A stretch of 64,000 nt of DNA from Seiridium cupressi (taxonomy: Eukaryota; Ascomycota; Sordariomycetes; Amphisphaeriales; Sporocadaceae). Location of the stretch: assembly GCA_036674765.1 (NCBI GenBank), contig JARVKI010000009.1:310001-374000 (forward strand), in the 5' to 3' direction. Shown here one piece after another: positions 36,674 to 45,139 of the stretch. A model generated the notes under the pieces. That model searched no databases and was not told the DNA's origin. It worked only from the letters and a program-made list of their open reading frames with translations. Position numbers and translations under genes: made by a program. Positions within the stretch are counted from its first letter, which is position 1. Each line of letters begins with the position of its first letter.

Positions 36674-38062
36674 TCAAACCACGCCATCTGTTGAGCAACT
36701 GATACGTTTAATCGGCAGCTTGGCCAAAACACTTGAAAGAAAATGTTCGTCCCAAGTGCTTTTCAAATCTTTATTTTGCTGAGCCTCATGAGGCCCCCAG
36801 CCGTGTATCGCGAAGGATGCCAGCAGCGTTCTCCTCGCAAAGATATAAACTAGGGAGTATACTTGACGCTTCCATTCCTCTCCCATGATATTATGGAACG
36901 CTTCTTTGATTTCGGCATCTTCGGGACTGTCTGGTTCAATGTCGATAACATCGATGGGTTCGAGGCTCTTATCATATTTAGGTTTATATAGGTCGCTGTC
37001 CTCTTCACTTGTCTGTTCTGCTGGTGTGTCATGTTCTTTTTGTGTACACCGTAACCATTGCGGTGCTGTGACAACCATAAAATCAGGCGCAAAGATTGGT
37101 CCATCTCAGTCTAGCATGCCGGTGATGACTGGGGTGGAGGAGAAATCAACCATAATGTTCCGGGGCCAGAGATCTGTATGCCAAAGGCAAAACACCGACT
37201 CTCGTCCATCTTGGGTAAGAATTGAAAAGTCTAAGTTCGGCCATATCCTGGAGAATATCCAGACATGGCTGGTAGAGTCCGTTGACCATATACTCCCACG
37301 GCGGATCAACTTGGCGAGCTTCGTAAATTTGACGCTTGAAAGGGGCCAACACCATGTCTCTTAAGGGCATATTTGGTGGTTCCCGAGTCAATATATCGAC
37401 CGATATGGGCCCGTTCTCTGATCAGTCACTACGTCATAGCCTGATGTTCCACCATACCAAAAGGCTCCACGATAGCCATTGATTCGGGATTTTCGATGCA
37501 TTCCTCGACCTTGTCAAGTAGTATCTTGATCTCACCAGTAAACGCACTCGTTGCTGATCTGAGCTGTAGGTACAACTCGCCCACTTCTTTCGCAACAATG
37601 ATTTTCTGGTCTTGTGTCAGGTCTTTCCAGGTAGCTTCGAGATTGTCTCCGCGGAGACGCTCAAGAACCATGTAAGGATACTGCAAAAGATTGTCCGCCG
37701 AATTGTCGAAGAAAAGTACTTCTTGGAATTTTGAGCGTGGTTTCCTGACGTAGATACCGCAGAACACCCACAGAACTGAGCAGGGTAGCCTCATCGAATG
37801 GAACTCGGAGGATGTAGCTCTCCGCGGTCTGAAGTTCGTTAATAACAGTGATGCTGATCACCTTATCATAACTATCTTCTGCTAAAAAGTCGACGATGGT
37901 CAAGTTATGCTTTGCTGTCGGCCAAAGAACCCTGCAAAGACCATGCAATCTGGGAATTTGTTCATCTCACGGAAGGAAATAGAAACTCTTCTCACCTTCT
38001 TCGTCCTCGATTACACCGGAGTCTTTATCATCTTCCTTTCCTCCAACAAAACCACCAGTCAT
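36674..38062 (-). pseudogene. Broken aminoglycoside-phosphotransferase-like (APH/choline kinase fold) gene
   Basis: Pieces of one kinase-like protein run down the minus strand in changing frames. First comes RVLWPTAKHNLTIVDFL through VGVLRYLRQETTLKIP. Near 37718-37725 the frame must change to continue as EVLFFDNSADNLLQYPYMVLE. A 40-nt intron-like stretch (37457-37418) could join the next piece (ENGPISVDILTREPP). Near 37224-37237 a second shift leads to the catalytic segment LWHTDLWPRNIMVDF (Brenner-type H-D...N) and the following LD-W-D motif, where the Trp codon is TGA (37108-37106). The frame then stays open (APDFMVVTAPQWLRC onward) to a stop at 36674. The upstream N-terminal exon (from about 38062) does not join in phase. 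Two shifts and a stop mean it cannot make a full-length protein as written. Such fungal APH-like kinases have mostly unknown substrates. Confidence 0.8.
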
Positions 38063-38707
38063 CCCATAAAGTGTTGTCATGTAAGCTCTGTATATCTTGT
38101 CCAATGCTGTGCTTTTCCGGTATTGAGGTTACCGGCAACGTAGTAGATGCGTTCATATCGTGTACTACTGACGCCAGATTTGTGAGCAAAGGGGTGGGAA
38201 GCTAGATGTGTTGAGTCGAGAAGCAACTCGTGGCTAGCATCGCGACTGGCAACTTTACAAATGAGGATTGTGGGAGCTACAATTGCAAGCGACACGTATG
38301 TACGACAAAGACGACCTAAACAGGACTGCGTGAATCTGATTGTTTGTTTGGTCAGTCAGTCTTTATTCCCAGCCACGCGAAAACTCATCAAATACGGCTC
38401 GCGCTTTAGCTACGATCCGTGTGCTTTGTGCATTTCGGCAACATGACAGCATTTATCTATCAAGGTTGTCTTTGATGGTAGTACATGCACTTGGCAAGAC
38501 GGCTGATTGTGTTGTTGGTGTAGTCACCGAAGACCTCTATTCTCGGATCTCGTGTAACTTATGAATGTGATCAAAGCCCGAACCTCGGATGCTGATGGGG
38601 AAAACAAAGCAAGCCATCTCGACTCCAGAATTGCCCAAATCAAGTTCAGTCCCTTTTGTCCATTCGTATCCTCGTCGCCCAATGTAGATGTCGTAACCAC
38701 TGATCGT
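38063..38707. other. Spacer between broken APH gene and RPS23
   Basis: About 0.65 kb holding the former promoter side of the APH-like gene and the 3' end of RPS23. Antisense frames have no domain. No RNA gene was recognised. Confidence 0.4.
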
Positions 38708-39296
38708 CTATGATCTCGGCTTCTCCTTCTTCTCCTTCCACAAGGCCAGCAGACCGACGCCGGAAACCTTGACGACCTTGAAACGAACACCGGGAATATC
38801 ACCCTTGGCCTTGCCCTTACGACCGAAACCGGCGAGGAGGACTTCGTCGTTCTCGTCAACGAAGTTCAAGCAACCGTCGTTGGGGACTGCAAGGCAAGAT
38901 ATCAGTAAACGCTCCGCAATCATATGTACCCCGCCCTAATCATCCTCTCTTCATTCTTGACGTTCGTCGTAAGACCCGCGTCAAATTTATAGTACCTTCC
39001 CCTCCACAAGACCGGAAATGAATGAATCGTAACGTACCGAAAGCGGTGACCTTCTTGCCGTTCTTGATGAGCTGTACACGAACGCACTTTCGGATAGCGG
39101 AGTTGGGCTGCTTGGCCTCGACACCGACCTTCTCGAGGACGATGCCCTTGGCGTGAGAAGAACCACCGAATGGCGAGGACTTGAAGGCGGTTCCGAGAGC
39201 TCGCTTCTTGTAGCCAAGATCGGCCCAGCGCTGGTCCTTACGGTGAAGGCGCAGCTTGCGAGCGGCGTTCAATCCTCTAGGCTTGCCCTTACCCAT
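38708..39296 (-). CDS. rps23: 40S ribosomal protein S23 (uS12)
   Basis: Coding exons 39296-39038 and 38886-38708 (149 bp intron in codon 87, phase 1) encode exactly 145 residues, the usual length of eukaryotic S23. The protein begins [20 protein letters not shown] and contains the uS12 decoding-centre loop [20 protein letters not shown]. It continues after the splice as [20 protein letters not shown] and ends KEKKEKPRS. It forms part of the small-subunit accuracy centre that contacts the codon-anticodon helix. A 5' leader intron is probable (see separate entry), which is common for fungal ribosomal protein genes. It shares a 0.4 kb divergent promoter with the gene at 39707. Confidence 0.97.
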
Positions 39297-39301
39297 GATT
39301 G

Positions 39302-39396
39302 CTGGTGGTCAAATATTAGCTGTTGGGCTTGACGAGAAATTGTGTCCAATGTCGAGTCGAGTTGGATGTTGTTGGATTGATTCAAGGGAGACTCAC
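39302..39396 (-). other. Probable 5'-leader intron of RPS23
   Basis: On the minus strand a GTGAGT donor at 39396 and a CAG acceptor at 39302 bracket 95 bases, with a branch-like gctaat just before the acceptor. The acceptor lies five bases before the start codon at 39296. Inferred from splice signals only. Confidence 0.6.
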
Positions 39397-39550
39397 CGAT
39401 TTATCGTGAGTCGCTTTGGGGAGATTTGGTGTTCAAGTTCGTAGAAAAATTGGGTGCTGCAAAAAGGCTGAGGATTTTACAAAATAAGTTCCGTGGGTGC
39501 AAGAGGGCCCCAGGGAAGGTGCAGGGGGGCGGGGGCCAAAGCGGATACTG

Positions 39551-39562
39551 AGTCACGTGACT
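39551..39562. promoter_or_regulatory. CACGTG-core palindrome in the RPS23 divergent promoter
   Basis: AGTCACGTGACT is a perfect 12-bp palindrome containing TCACGTGA, the binding core of Cbf1-type bHLH factors that is frequent in ascomycete ribosomal-protein promoters. It lies about 255 bp upstream of the RPS23 ATG and about 145 bp upstream of the other gene, so it could serve either or both. Function is inferred from position and motif. Confidence 0.55.
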
Positions 39563-39706
39563 GGATAACGCTGGTTATGCTGATTAGTGAATTATGAATG
39601 GCTAATGCCGTATTTATGAATTTTAGGTTCCTACGTTACTGGTATCCAGCCTTAGTATTATTTCCTTGCTTCCCTCTGGTATCACCAAAGTGTAAAATGT
39701 AAAGCC

Positions 39707-40591
39707 ATGTCTCAGTTAAAGTCTCGTCTCAATGGCTCATCCTCAAAGGCGCGCGATCCGCCGCCGTCGCTCTTCCTTCACCCTTCTCCTGCCGCCTCTC
39801 ATGTATCTTTGCCCGGACTCAATGCGGTACCCTCAATATCCACTGGTCCTTCCTCCAACGTGCAACACATGGCTACCTCCGGTCCCAATCAAGCAGCAGG
39901 TCCGCCAACACTTACACGTCAAGGATCGCTGCTGAACCCGCGAGGTCGTGGTGTAGGTGCCGGCCCACTTCCCAGGCTACAGACTGGCGACTCGTCCCGT
40001 ACCGTCGATAGGACCGATGCGTTATGGGCTGAGATGCAGGCCACGCTGGAAGAGGTCGAGCTATCAGCATCAGGAGGAACTCATGTTTTTGGACTAGAGC
40101 ATGATCGCAAACTAGCGGATCTGCGAGCAGCTCAGATTTCTCTAGCGCAAGCTTGGGCAAGGAGTGAGGCAGATGATGCAATCGAGACCACCGGCGGCGT
40201 TGGCACCGAAGAAGTTCGCGACCTGAAGGGGGCTTTGGGAGCCATTGGTATGGCTGCAGCAGCTGGTGCTGGGCCTGGGATTGCTGGAAAGACAGGAGCT
40301 GATGGCACAGATCCTGGCAAGAGCACCGTGGGATCTGGCAGCGCAAGGCCTCCCAGCAGTGGGCGTGGAGGCGAAAGGCTCGGCGCCATGCTAGAGCAGG
40401 AAACTGAGACTGACATCCTTCTGGCACGGAAGAGGCGAGAAGCCAATGATCAGTATTTCAGTAGGGTGGATCAGGGCGTTCGTAATGTCGTTGCAAAACT
40501 GGAGAAAGTTGCCATCGCCATGAGAGCTGTAGAACAGGAGAGCAGAGATGTGTGGGGAGATGAAAGTGTACCTGGAAGTGCCAGAGGTTGA
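39707..40591 (+). CDS. Conserved-looking uncharacterised protein
   Basis: A single-exon frame of 294 residues. The N-terminal 95 residues are Ser/Pro/Gly-rich and probably disordered. A middle segment (DALWAEMQATLEEVELSASG and HDRKLADLRAAQISLAQAWA, about 103-150) is predicted helical with heptad-like spacing. A Gly/Ala-rich linker follows, and the C-terminus has a second charged helix (ETDILLARKRREANDQYFSR and VRNVVAKLEKVAIAM). The two helical blocks suggest a coiled-coil subunit of some complex. I recognise no named domain. The gene shares its promoter with RPS23, which hints at constitutive expression. The start is the first ATG after an A-rich leader. Confidence 0.75.
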   Translation: MSQLKSRLNGSSSKARDPPPSLFLHPSPAASHVSLPGLNAVPSISTGPSSNVQHMATSGPNQAAGPPTLTRQGSLLNPRGRGVGAGPLPRLQTGDSSRTVDRTDALWAEMQATLEEVELSASGGTHVFGLEHDRKLADLRAAQISLAQAWARSEADDAIETTGGVGTEEVRDLKGALGAIGMAAAAGAGPGIAGKTGADGTDPGKSTVGSGSARPPSSGRGGERLGAMLEQETETDILLARKRREANDQYFSRVDQGVRNVVAKLEKVAIAMRAVEQESRDVWGDESVPGSARG

Positions 40592-41452
40592 AGGGAAACA
40601 GTGCATTCATATTGGTATTCCGTAGCATGGCAAGGAGTCCGGCGTCTTCTTACCTCCATAACTGACCTTCTAACTTATTTCATTCATGCTTCTGTTGTTG
40701 AAACTAGTGTTTGGTAGTAGTCATGTTGAGGAATTACTGACTTAAAGGTCATGATATCAGTGATGTTAACATTGGTCTAAGGTGCAATCATAGTTGTAAT
40801 GGTTTGCAACGGTCTGTCGATCAACTGAGGTATAGAGTTATAGCGTCTTGGGCAAGAGTATAAAACAGGTCCCGACGTAGTCACTTGCGCAGTACCATGC
40901 GAGGGCATTCATGATACTGGTCAACTGCGAATTTGCTTTGCCCCCTGATATGACACCTCCCAACTTCCTAGTCCAAGTTCGCATGGACCGATTCTCCTGT
41001 AATGTCCTACACCGCCTTGTAAAATACTATGCTATCGAGACAATCTCCTACTGGGACACTGTAGCTGCATCAATTACTGTATAATGCTGTTCCTTGTCTC
41101 GAGTGCTGGTCTACTTAAGGACAACGAGAACGCCTTTATTGAAGGGTCAACTGCTCAGCTTCTGCCCAATATGGGGAAATCTGGAGCTTGGCAGGCTAGG
41201 CTGCTCGAGTGACAGGCATCTTGCGCAGGTGGGGTGAGGGGCGCCTGCACCGGATCCGCTGGGACCTGGGGTGGTTGCAGGTGATCGGCAGGAAGGTCAA
41301 ACCGTCTAGCAAGTGAGCACGTTGTACACGTTCTAAAAAGCCAACCATCAATCTTGTTGCGCAATTGAATCTTGTTCCTCACTTCATCCAAAACAACTAT
41401 CTTTCCCCATCGAACCCAGCATACTCCTCGTCCGAACTCAAGCACCGACAAT
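40592..41452. other. Intergenic region
   Basis: About 0.86 kb holding the 3' end of the 39707 gene and the promoter of the inhibitor gene. The leader directly before the 41453 ATG is C/A-rich (ccgaactcaagcaccgacaat), as in strongly expressed fungal genes. Antisense frames at 41155-41649 overlap the real gene and have no features of their own. Confidence 0.4.
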
Positions 41453-41873
41453 ATGCGCTTCTTCACTACCGCCGTCGCAGCTCTTGCTGTAGCCCAGGGC
41501 GCTTTTGCTGTGGACCAGCAGAAGTCCATCATCGTCACCTTTCCCAACGATGTCGCGGATAACATCATCGACCGCGCGATGGGCGAGATCACGAAGGCTG
41601 GTGGTGTTATTACACACCAGTACAACCTCATCAAGTAAGGATTGCCCATCGTCGTCCAGACTACTAACCATCGGCCCCGTTACATTTCGGCTTCATTGAA
41701 GTTTCGGCGAGCGGGAATCGTGATTGTCGGGTAGCTAATAACATCTTAGGGGCTTCGCTGCCCAGGCACCACAGAAGGCCATCGAAGCGATGACGGTATG
41801 GACGACAGGCGAGTACCATGCAACTGTTGAGGAGGACCAGATAGTCAAGATCTCTGACCCCAAGATCTCCTAA
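41453..41873 (+). CDS. Secreted peptidase-inhibitor I9-like protein
   Basis: Exons 41453-41634 and 41750-41873 (115 bp intron, phase 2) encode 101 residues. A signal peptide (MRFFTTAVAALAVAQGAFA) is followed by one I9-type domain. It has a beta strand SIIVTFPND, a helix with IIDRAMGEITKAGGVITHQYN, then the conserved GFAAQAP turn and the C-terminal strand EDQIVKISD. The I9 fold is the propeptide/inhibitor of subtilisin-like proteases. A free-standing copy such as yeast Pbi2 inhibits a vacuolar protease, while this one carries a secretion signal, so an extracellular or vacuolar-lumen role is inferred. It stands alone, with no protease gene nearby. Confidence 0.8.
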
Positions 41874-42120
41874 ATCGTCAAGGGAAGGACGACAAGGAGG
41901 GGAGATGGATGCGCCGGTAGACCTAGCTGCTGCGATACCCAATGCAGGATATTACAAAGAGGTGGGAAATCATCGCTAGGACACGAAAACTAGGAATTGG
42001 GACAAGGGCGGCGTTCGGTACTTGACTTGGAGCATGGGAAGGATTGGGCTGCTTTACGAAACGCAGAGAAATTGACTTTATTACTATTTCATCATTTTCA
42101 ACTGCCGCTTTTCGCATTAT

Positions 42121-42418
42121 CTACTTGGTGCCGATCATCCATCTGCCATTGTGGCGTTCGAAGGTAACGTCAGGGTTGGACATTTTACGTCTTGTCGTAG
42201 GTGAATCGTGATACAATCCCGGAGGCATGTCATATCTGTGATCTTGGAGGACCAGCCAGCCACCAGAAGTGATCAACCATACTGGTGCAAAGCTCCCAAA
42301 AGCCATTCCATATATCTCCCCATTCTAGATTCATTGCAAGCCGATAATTCCCGGTTTTATATAAGCCGATCGGGATAACACCGTTCAATGTATCACCGGT
42401 GGTTAGCAAATCCGAGGC
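42121..42418 (-). pseudogene. Possible decayed coding remnant, family unknown
   Basis: Two overlapping minus-strand frames read like one protein. The first (from 42418, directly after a possible TAG acceptor) gives GVIPIGLYKTGNYRLAMNLE, then GDIWNGF. Near 42293-42303 the sense passes to the next frame, giving GSFAPVWLITSGGWLVLQD and NPDVTFERHNGRWMIGTK before a stop at 42121. Together they are about 98 residues with globular composition rich in Trp, Gly and Tyr. The one-base shift lies in a TTTTGGG stretch. No start codon or upstream exon could be found, so this is probably the tail end of a broken gene. I do not recognise the family. Confidence 0.35.
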
Positions 42419-42984
42419 CTACCTCTAAAATTCTACTTATGATTCTCGTCACCCCAAATGATTAGGTAACAAACAGGGGCCTGAGTGCCGTTTTATATCT
42501 TAATAAAACTGCATGGTAACCTTTCTTAGCAATGCGGCTGGCGTTCGATGCAAACAGCACGGGTTCTTACCATCAAGCTTCACGTCATAATTATTCCGTC
42601 TCAAAATCAAATATGGCTATGGCGATGGGTTAACTTCCACTTACCGATTCAAAACTCATACGACGATATCTACAGACAATGTCGAGACTGGGTGTGCACT
42701 CGTAGATTTTGTTGCTTGCTGGCATTTGGCTGTTAGTGACAACAACCACTAGAGCGGGTAGGTTTACGCTGTCTTCAGCTGGGGGAGATTTGCTACACGA
42801 GAATTCTGAATTCAAGAGACATGGAGTCCGCTTACAGTGTGCCAAGGAGTAAAAGAAGCACGTGTGAATCCCTATTGTGGTGATTATCATTGTGTTTTGC
42901 CGAAACTCACGGCGGTTTGAACGAACTTAAAATTTGTCATAACCATAGAATAAAGGCTAATTATCCTAGTTAAACCAGATATTA

Positions 42985-43066
42985 TTAAAAAGAAAAAGGA
43001 GAGAAAAAGGAAAGGGAAGAAAAGGAAGAAGAAAAGGGGAAAAAAGAAGAAAGGAGGAAGAAAACG
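42985..43066 (+). repeat. Polypurine (GA-rich) tract
   Basis: About 80 bases composed almost only of A and G (repeats of the type gaaaagg, aagaag, gggaaaa). Such mirror-like purine tracts can form triplex structures. It precedes the G26 tract by about 80 bases. Confidence 0.8.
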
Positions 43067-43142
43067 TTACTAATGGGTAAATTGTGCTTTTTGAATCACA
43101 TTTTTTGCCGCGCTCAGCTGACTTAGTAACCGTAAGGCATAC

Positions 43143-43168
43143 GGGGGGGGGGGGGGGGGGGGGGGGGG
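43143..43168 (+). repeat. G26 homopolymer
   Basis: Twenty-six consecutive G. This is unusually long for a fungal genome and could be G-quadruplex-forming. Its true length is uncertain because it lies about 90 bases from an assembly gap. Confidence 0.85.
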
Positions 43169-43257
43169 TTTAAAAAGGGAAAAAAACAAAGCTACCTGCA
43201 AGTATAATTTAGTGTAAATAAAAATTTTATTCAAAAAATTAAAATAAGGGTGAGTGT

Positions 43258-43267
43258 NNNNNNNNNN
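43258..43267. other. Assembly gap (10 N)
   Basis: Ten undetermined bases directly before the C59 run. The short length suggests a placeholder of unknown true size. Confidence 0.95.

Positions 43268-43326
<59 letters not shown>
43268..43326 (+). repeat. C59 homopolymer
   Basis: Fifty-nine consecutive C following the gap. With the upstream G26 run it forms an inverted G/C pair separated by an AT-rich spacer. The length may be an assembly product. Confidence 0.85.
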
Positions 43327-43328
<2 letters not shown>

Positions 43329-45139
43329 CCAGGTAACTATCGAGTCTACCTCCGAGATAATTATTGTGTAAATAACAAGATTATTGCTATGCTTACAATC
43401 ATCTTGATAGTTGCTGTGTTGATGGATCTGGGCTTCTACTTCCAGACCAGATCTTCTAGGCCATCTGTTGATATGAAAAGTTGAAAGGGAATAATGATAG
43501 TATTTATATAGTAAGAAGTTGACACTGTCGCTACATTTGTCATGAAATTCTATTAAAGCCTCCGAATGTCAATATGTAGTCAGTGATTGACTGCATGAGA
43601 GTTAGAAACGCATGATGCCAAATCTGCGTTTAGAGTATTGATCCTGCCTGTGAGCGTGAACACACAAACCGCTTCACCATGTTGACATGCAAGATGAGAA
43701 TGCCAGAGCTTTTGGATGTGTCGGTGCTTATCATCAACCATAATAGGAGCCTGGGTTGCCGATACGAGATGCAAACATCTATGTTCTCAGGACCATGTGG
43801 TGGGGCTGATGGCTGTGTCGAGGCTACGGAGCCTCCTCATCATTAAAGATGTAGGCATATGACGTGTAACAAAGAATAGACTTTTATTTACTCAGTCCAC
43901 AGGGATAAATCTATAAAGCAGAGCAGTGAAGATGAGTACGGAATACTCAATACGATGTCTGGAGCGAGAAGTTCGCCCACTTGGAGAGCTTGATCGTTTC
44001 GTATAGTTGCCCAGAATGACAGGTGGTAATGAGTGCTCCATATAGTTCGGGACCACTTTCAGAGCCTTGCCAAACTGAACGAAAAGACACAATTTCAGGG
44101 AGTCTTTTCAATGCTGAATGGATAGCAAGTAGCTTCAAATTCCGAACTCCTCATTCTCTTTCCCAGAGGCTCTCGCTGAAACCAAGTTTTATACACGATT
44201 GGTTCTTACGACCGAGGAAAGAGATTCGCTCAGTAGTCTTCTCAAGATCCCAAGGAAAAGCCTCCATATTTGTTCTCCATACTGGCATTGCCATCTCTGC
44301 GCGCTCCCTCGGCCCAGAAGACCGACACCTTAGGAATAGCTTCGACATTCAATAGCTCTGGGAACACGAGATAAACGTAGCTCCCACCAGGGGACCTGCA
44401 GTAGAGCTTGTAGCACAACGATCCTTGCGCACGTGGCTGGGCGTGGGATGTATCCCTGTGCATGGTGAAGCGAGTTTCTCTTTGATCGATAAGATGGCAC
44501 CGTGGGACCCTGACCTGCGCTAGTGACGCTGCAGCGGGCCGGACTTGCCCCTGTGCAGGCGCGACGACGCTTGAGAGTCAGGGTTTGGGCTATTTACATG
44601 ACAATCTTCAGGCTAGCATGAGGAACCTAAACTGGGCCCCGTCCCTTGCGACACTGCGCATTATCCGGCCACTGAACAATCGCTCCTCAACCACGACAAT
44701 GAAACATCTGCTCCTCCAATAGACCTGACTCACTTGCTGACTCGTGGATCTCGTGCTTCCATCCCACGGGCTAAGTTACCTACTTTTGTACGCTGGTATC
44801 CACGCTGGTCGCGGGCCCTATCCCATCTAGTAGCTTTCTTTTTCCCACGAGGATGACATCCATTCCACTCGCTCCTTTCCATCACCATCGCCGGCTTTAG
44901 CACGAATGCTACCGCCACCTAGCACCTAGCACGCTTTGATAAACGACTATCGTCTCGGACCTCGTGCTGCAGCCCGCGCGACATAACCTCATCCTTTCCC
45001 TGAACCTTACACACGAACGACCTGCCATCTCCCTTGAAAGTCCGGAGGTCGGGGCTATCGCTCATATTCCCTTGCCAAGCATAGGAATCATTACGGGCAA
45101 TCGAATCATCACATTGTGTGATACGGACCCGTGACCAGG

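Larger units (their letters stand above)
39297..39706. other. Divergent promoter region RPS23 / uncharacterised gene
   Basis: About 410 bases. It contains the leader intron of RPS23, the CACGTG palindrome, and a G-rich segment at about 39500-39540. No coding sequence. Confidence 0.5.
42419..45139. other. Gene-poor region with low-complexity tracts and an assembly gap
   Basis: About 2.7 kb without a supported gene. It holds a polypurine tract, a G26 run, a 10-base assembly gap and a C59 run (separate entries). At 43890-44463 (-) several consecutive short frames (for example those containing LCYKLYCRSPGGSYVYLVFP and WRTNMEAFPWDLEKTTERI) have protein-like composition but are separated by stops. 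They may be debris of an old gene. The last 500 bases are pyrimidine-rich and form the Hook promoter. Confidence 0.4.

Noticed and set aside
43254..43484. Poly-proline open frame
   Set aside because: Produced by the C59 run and crosses an assembly gap.
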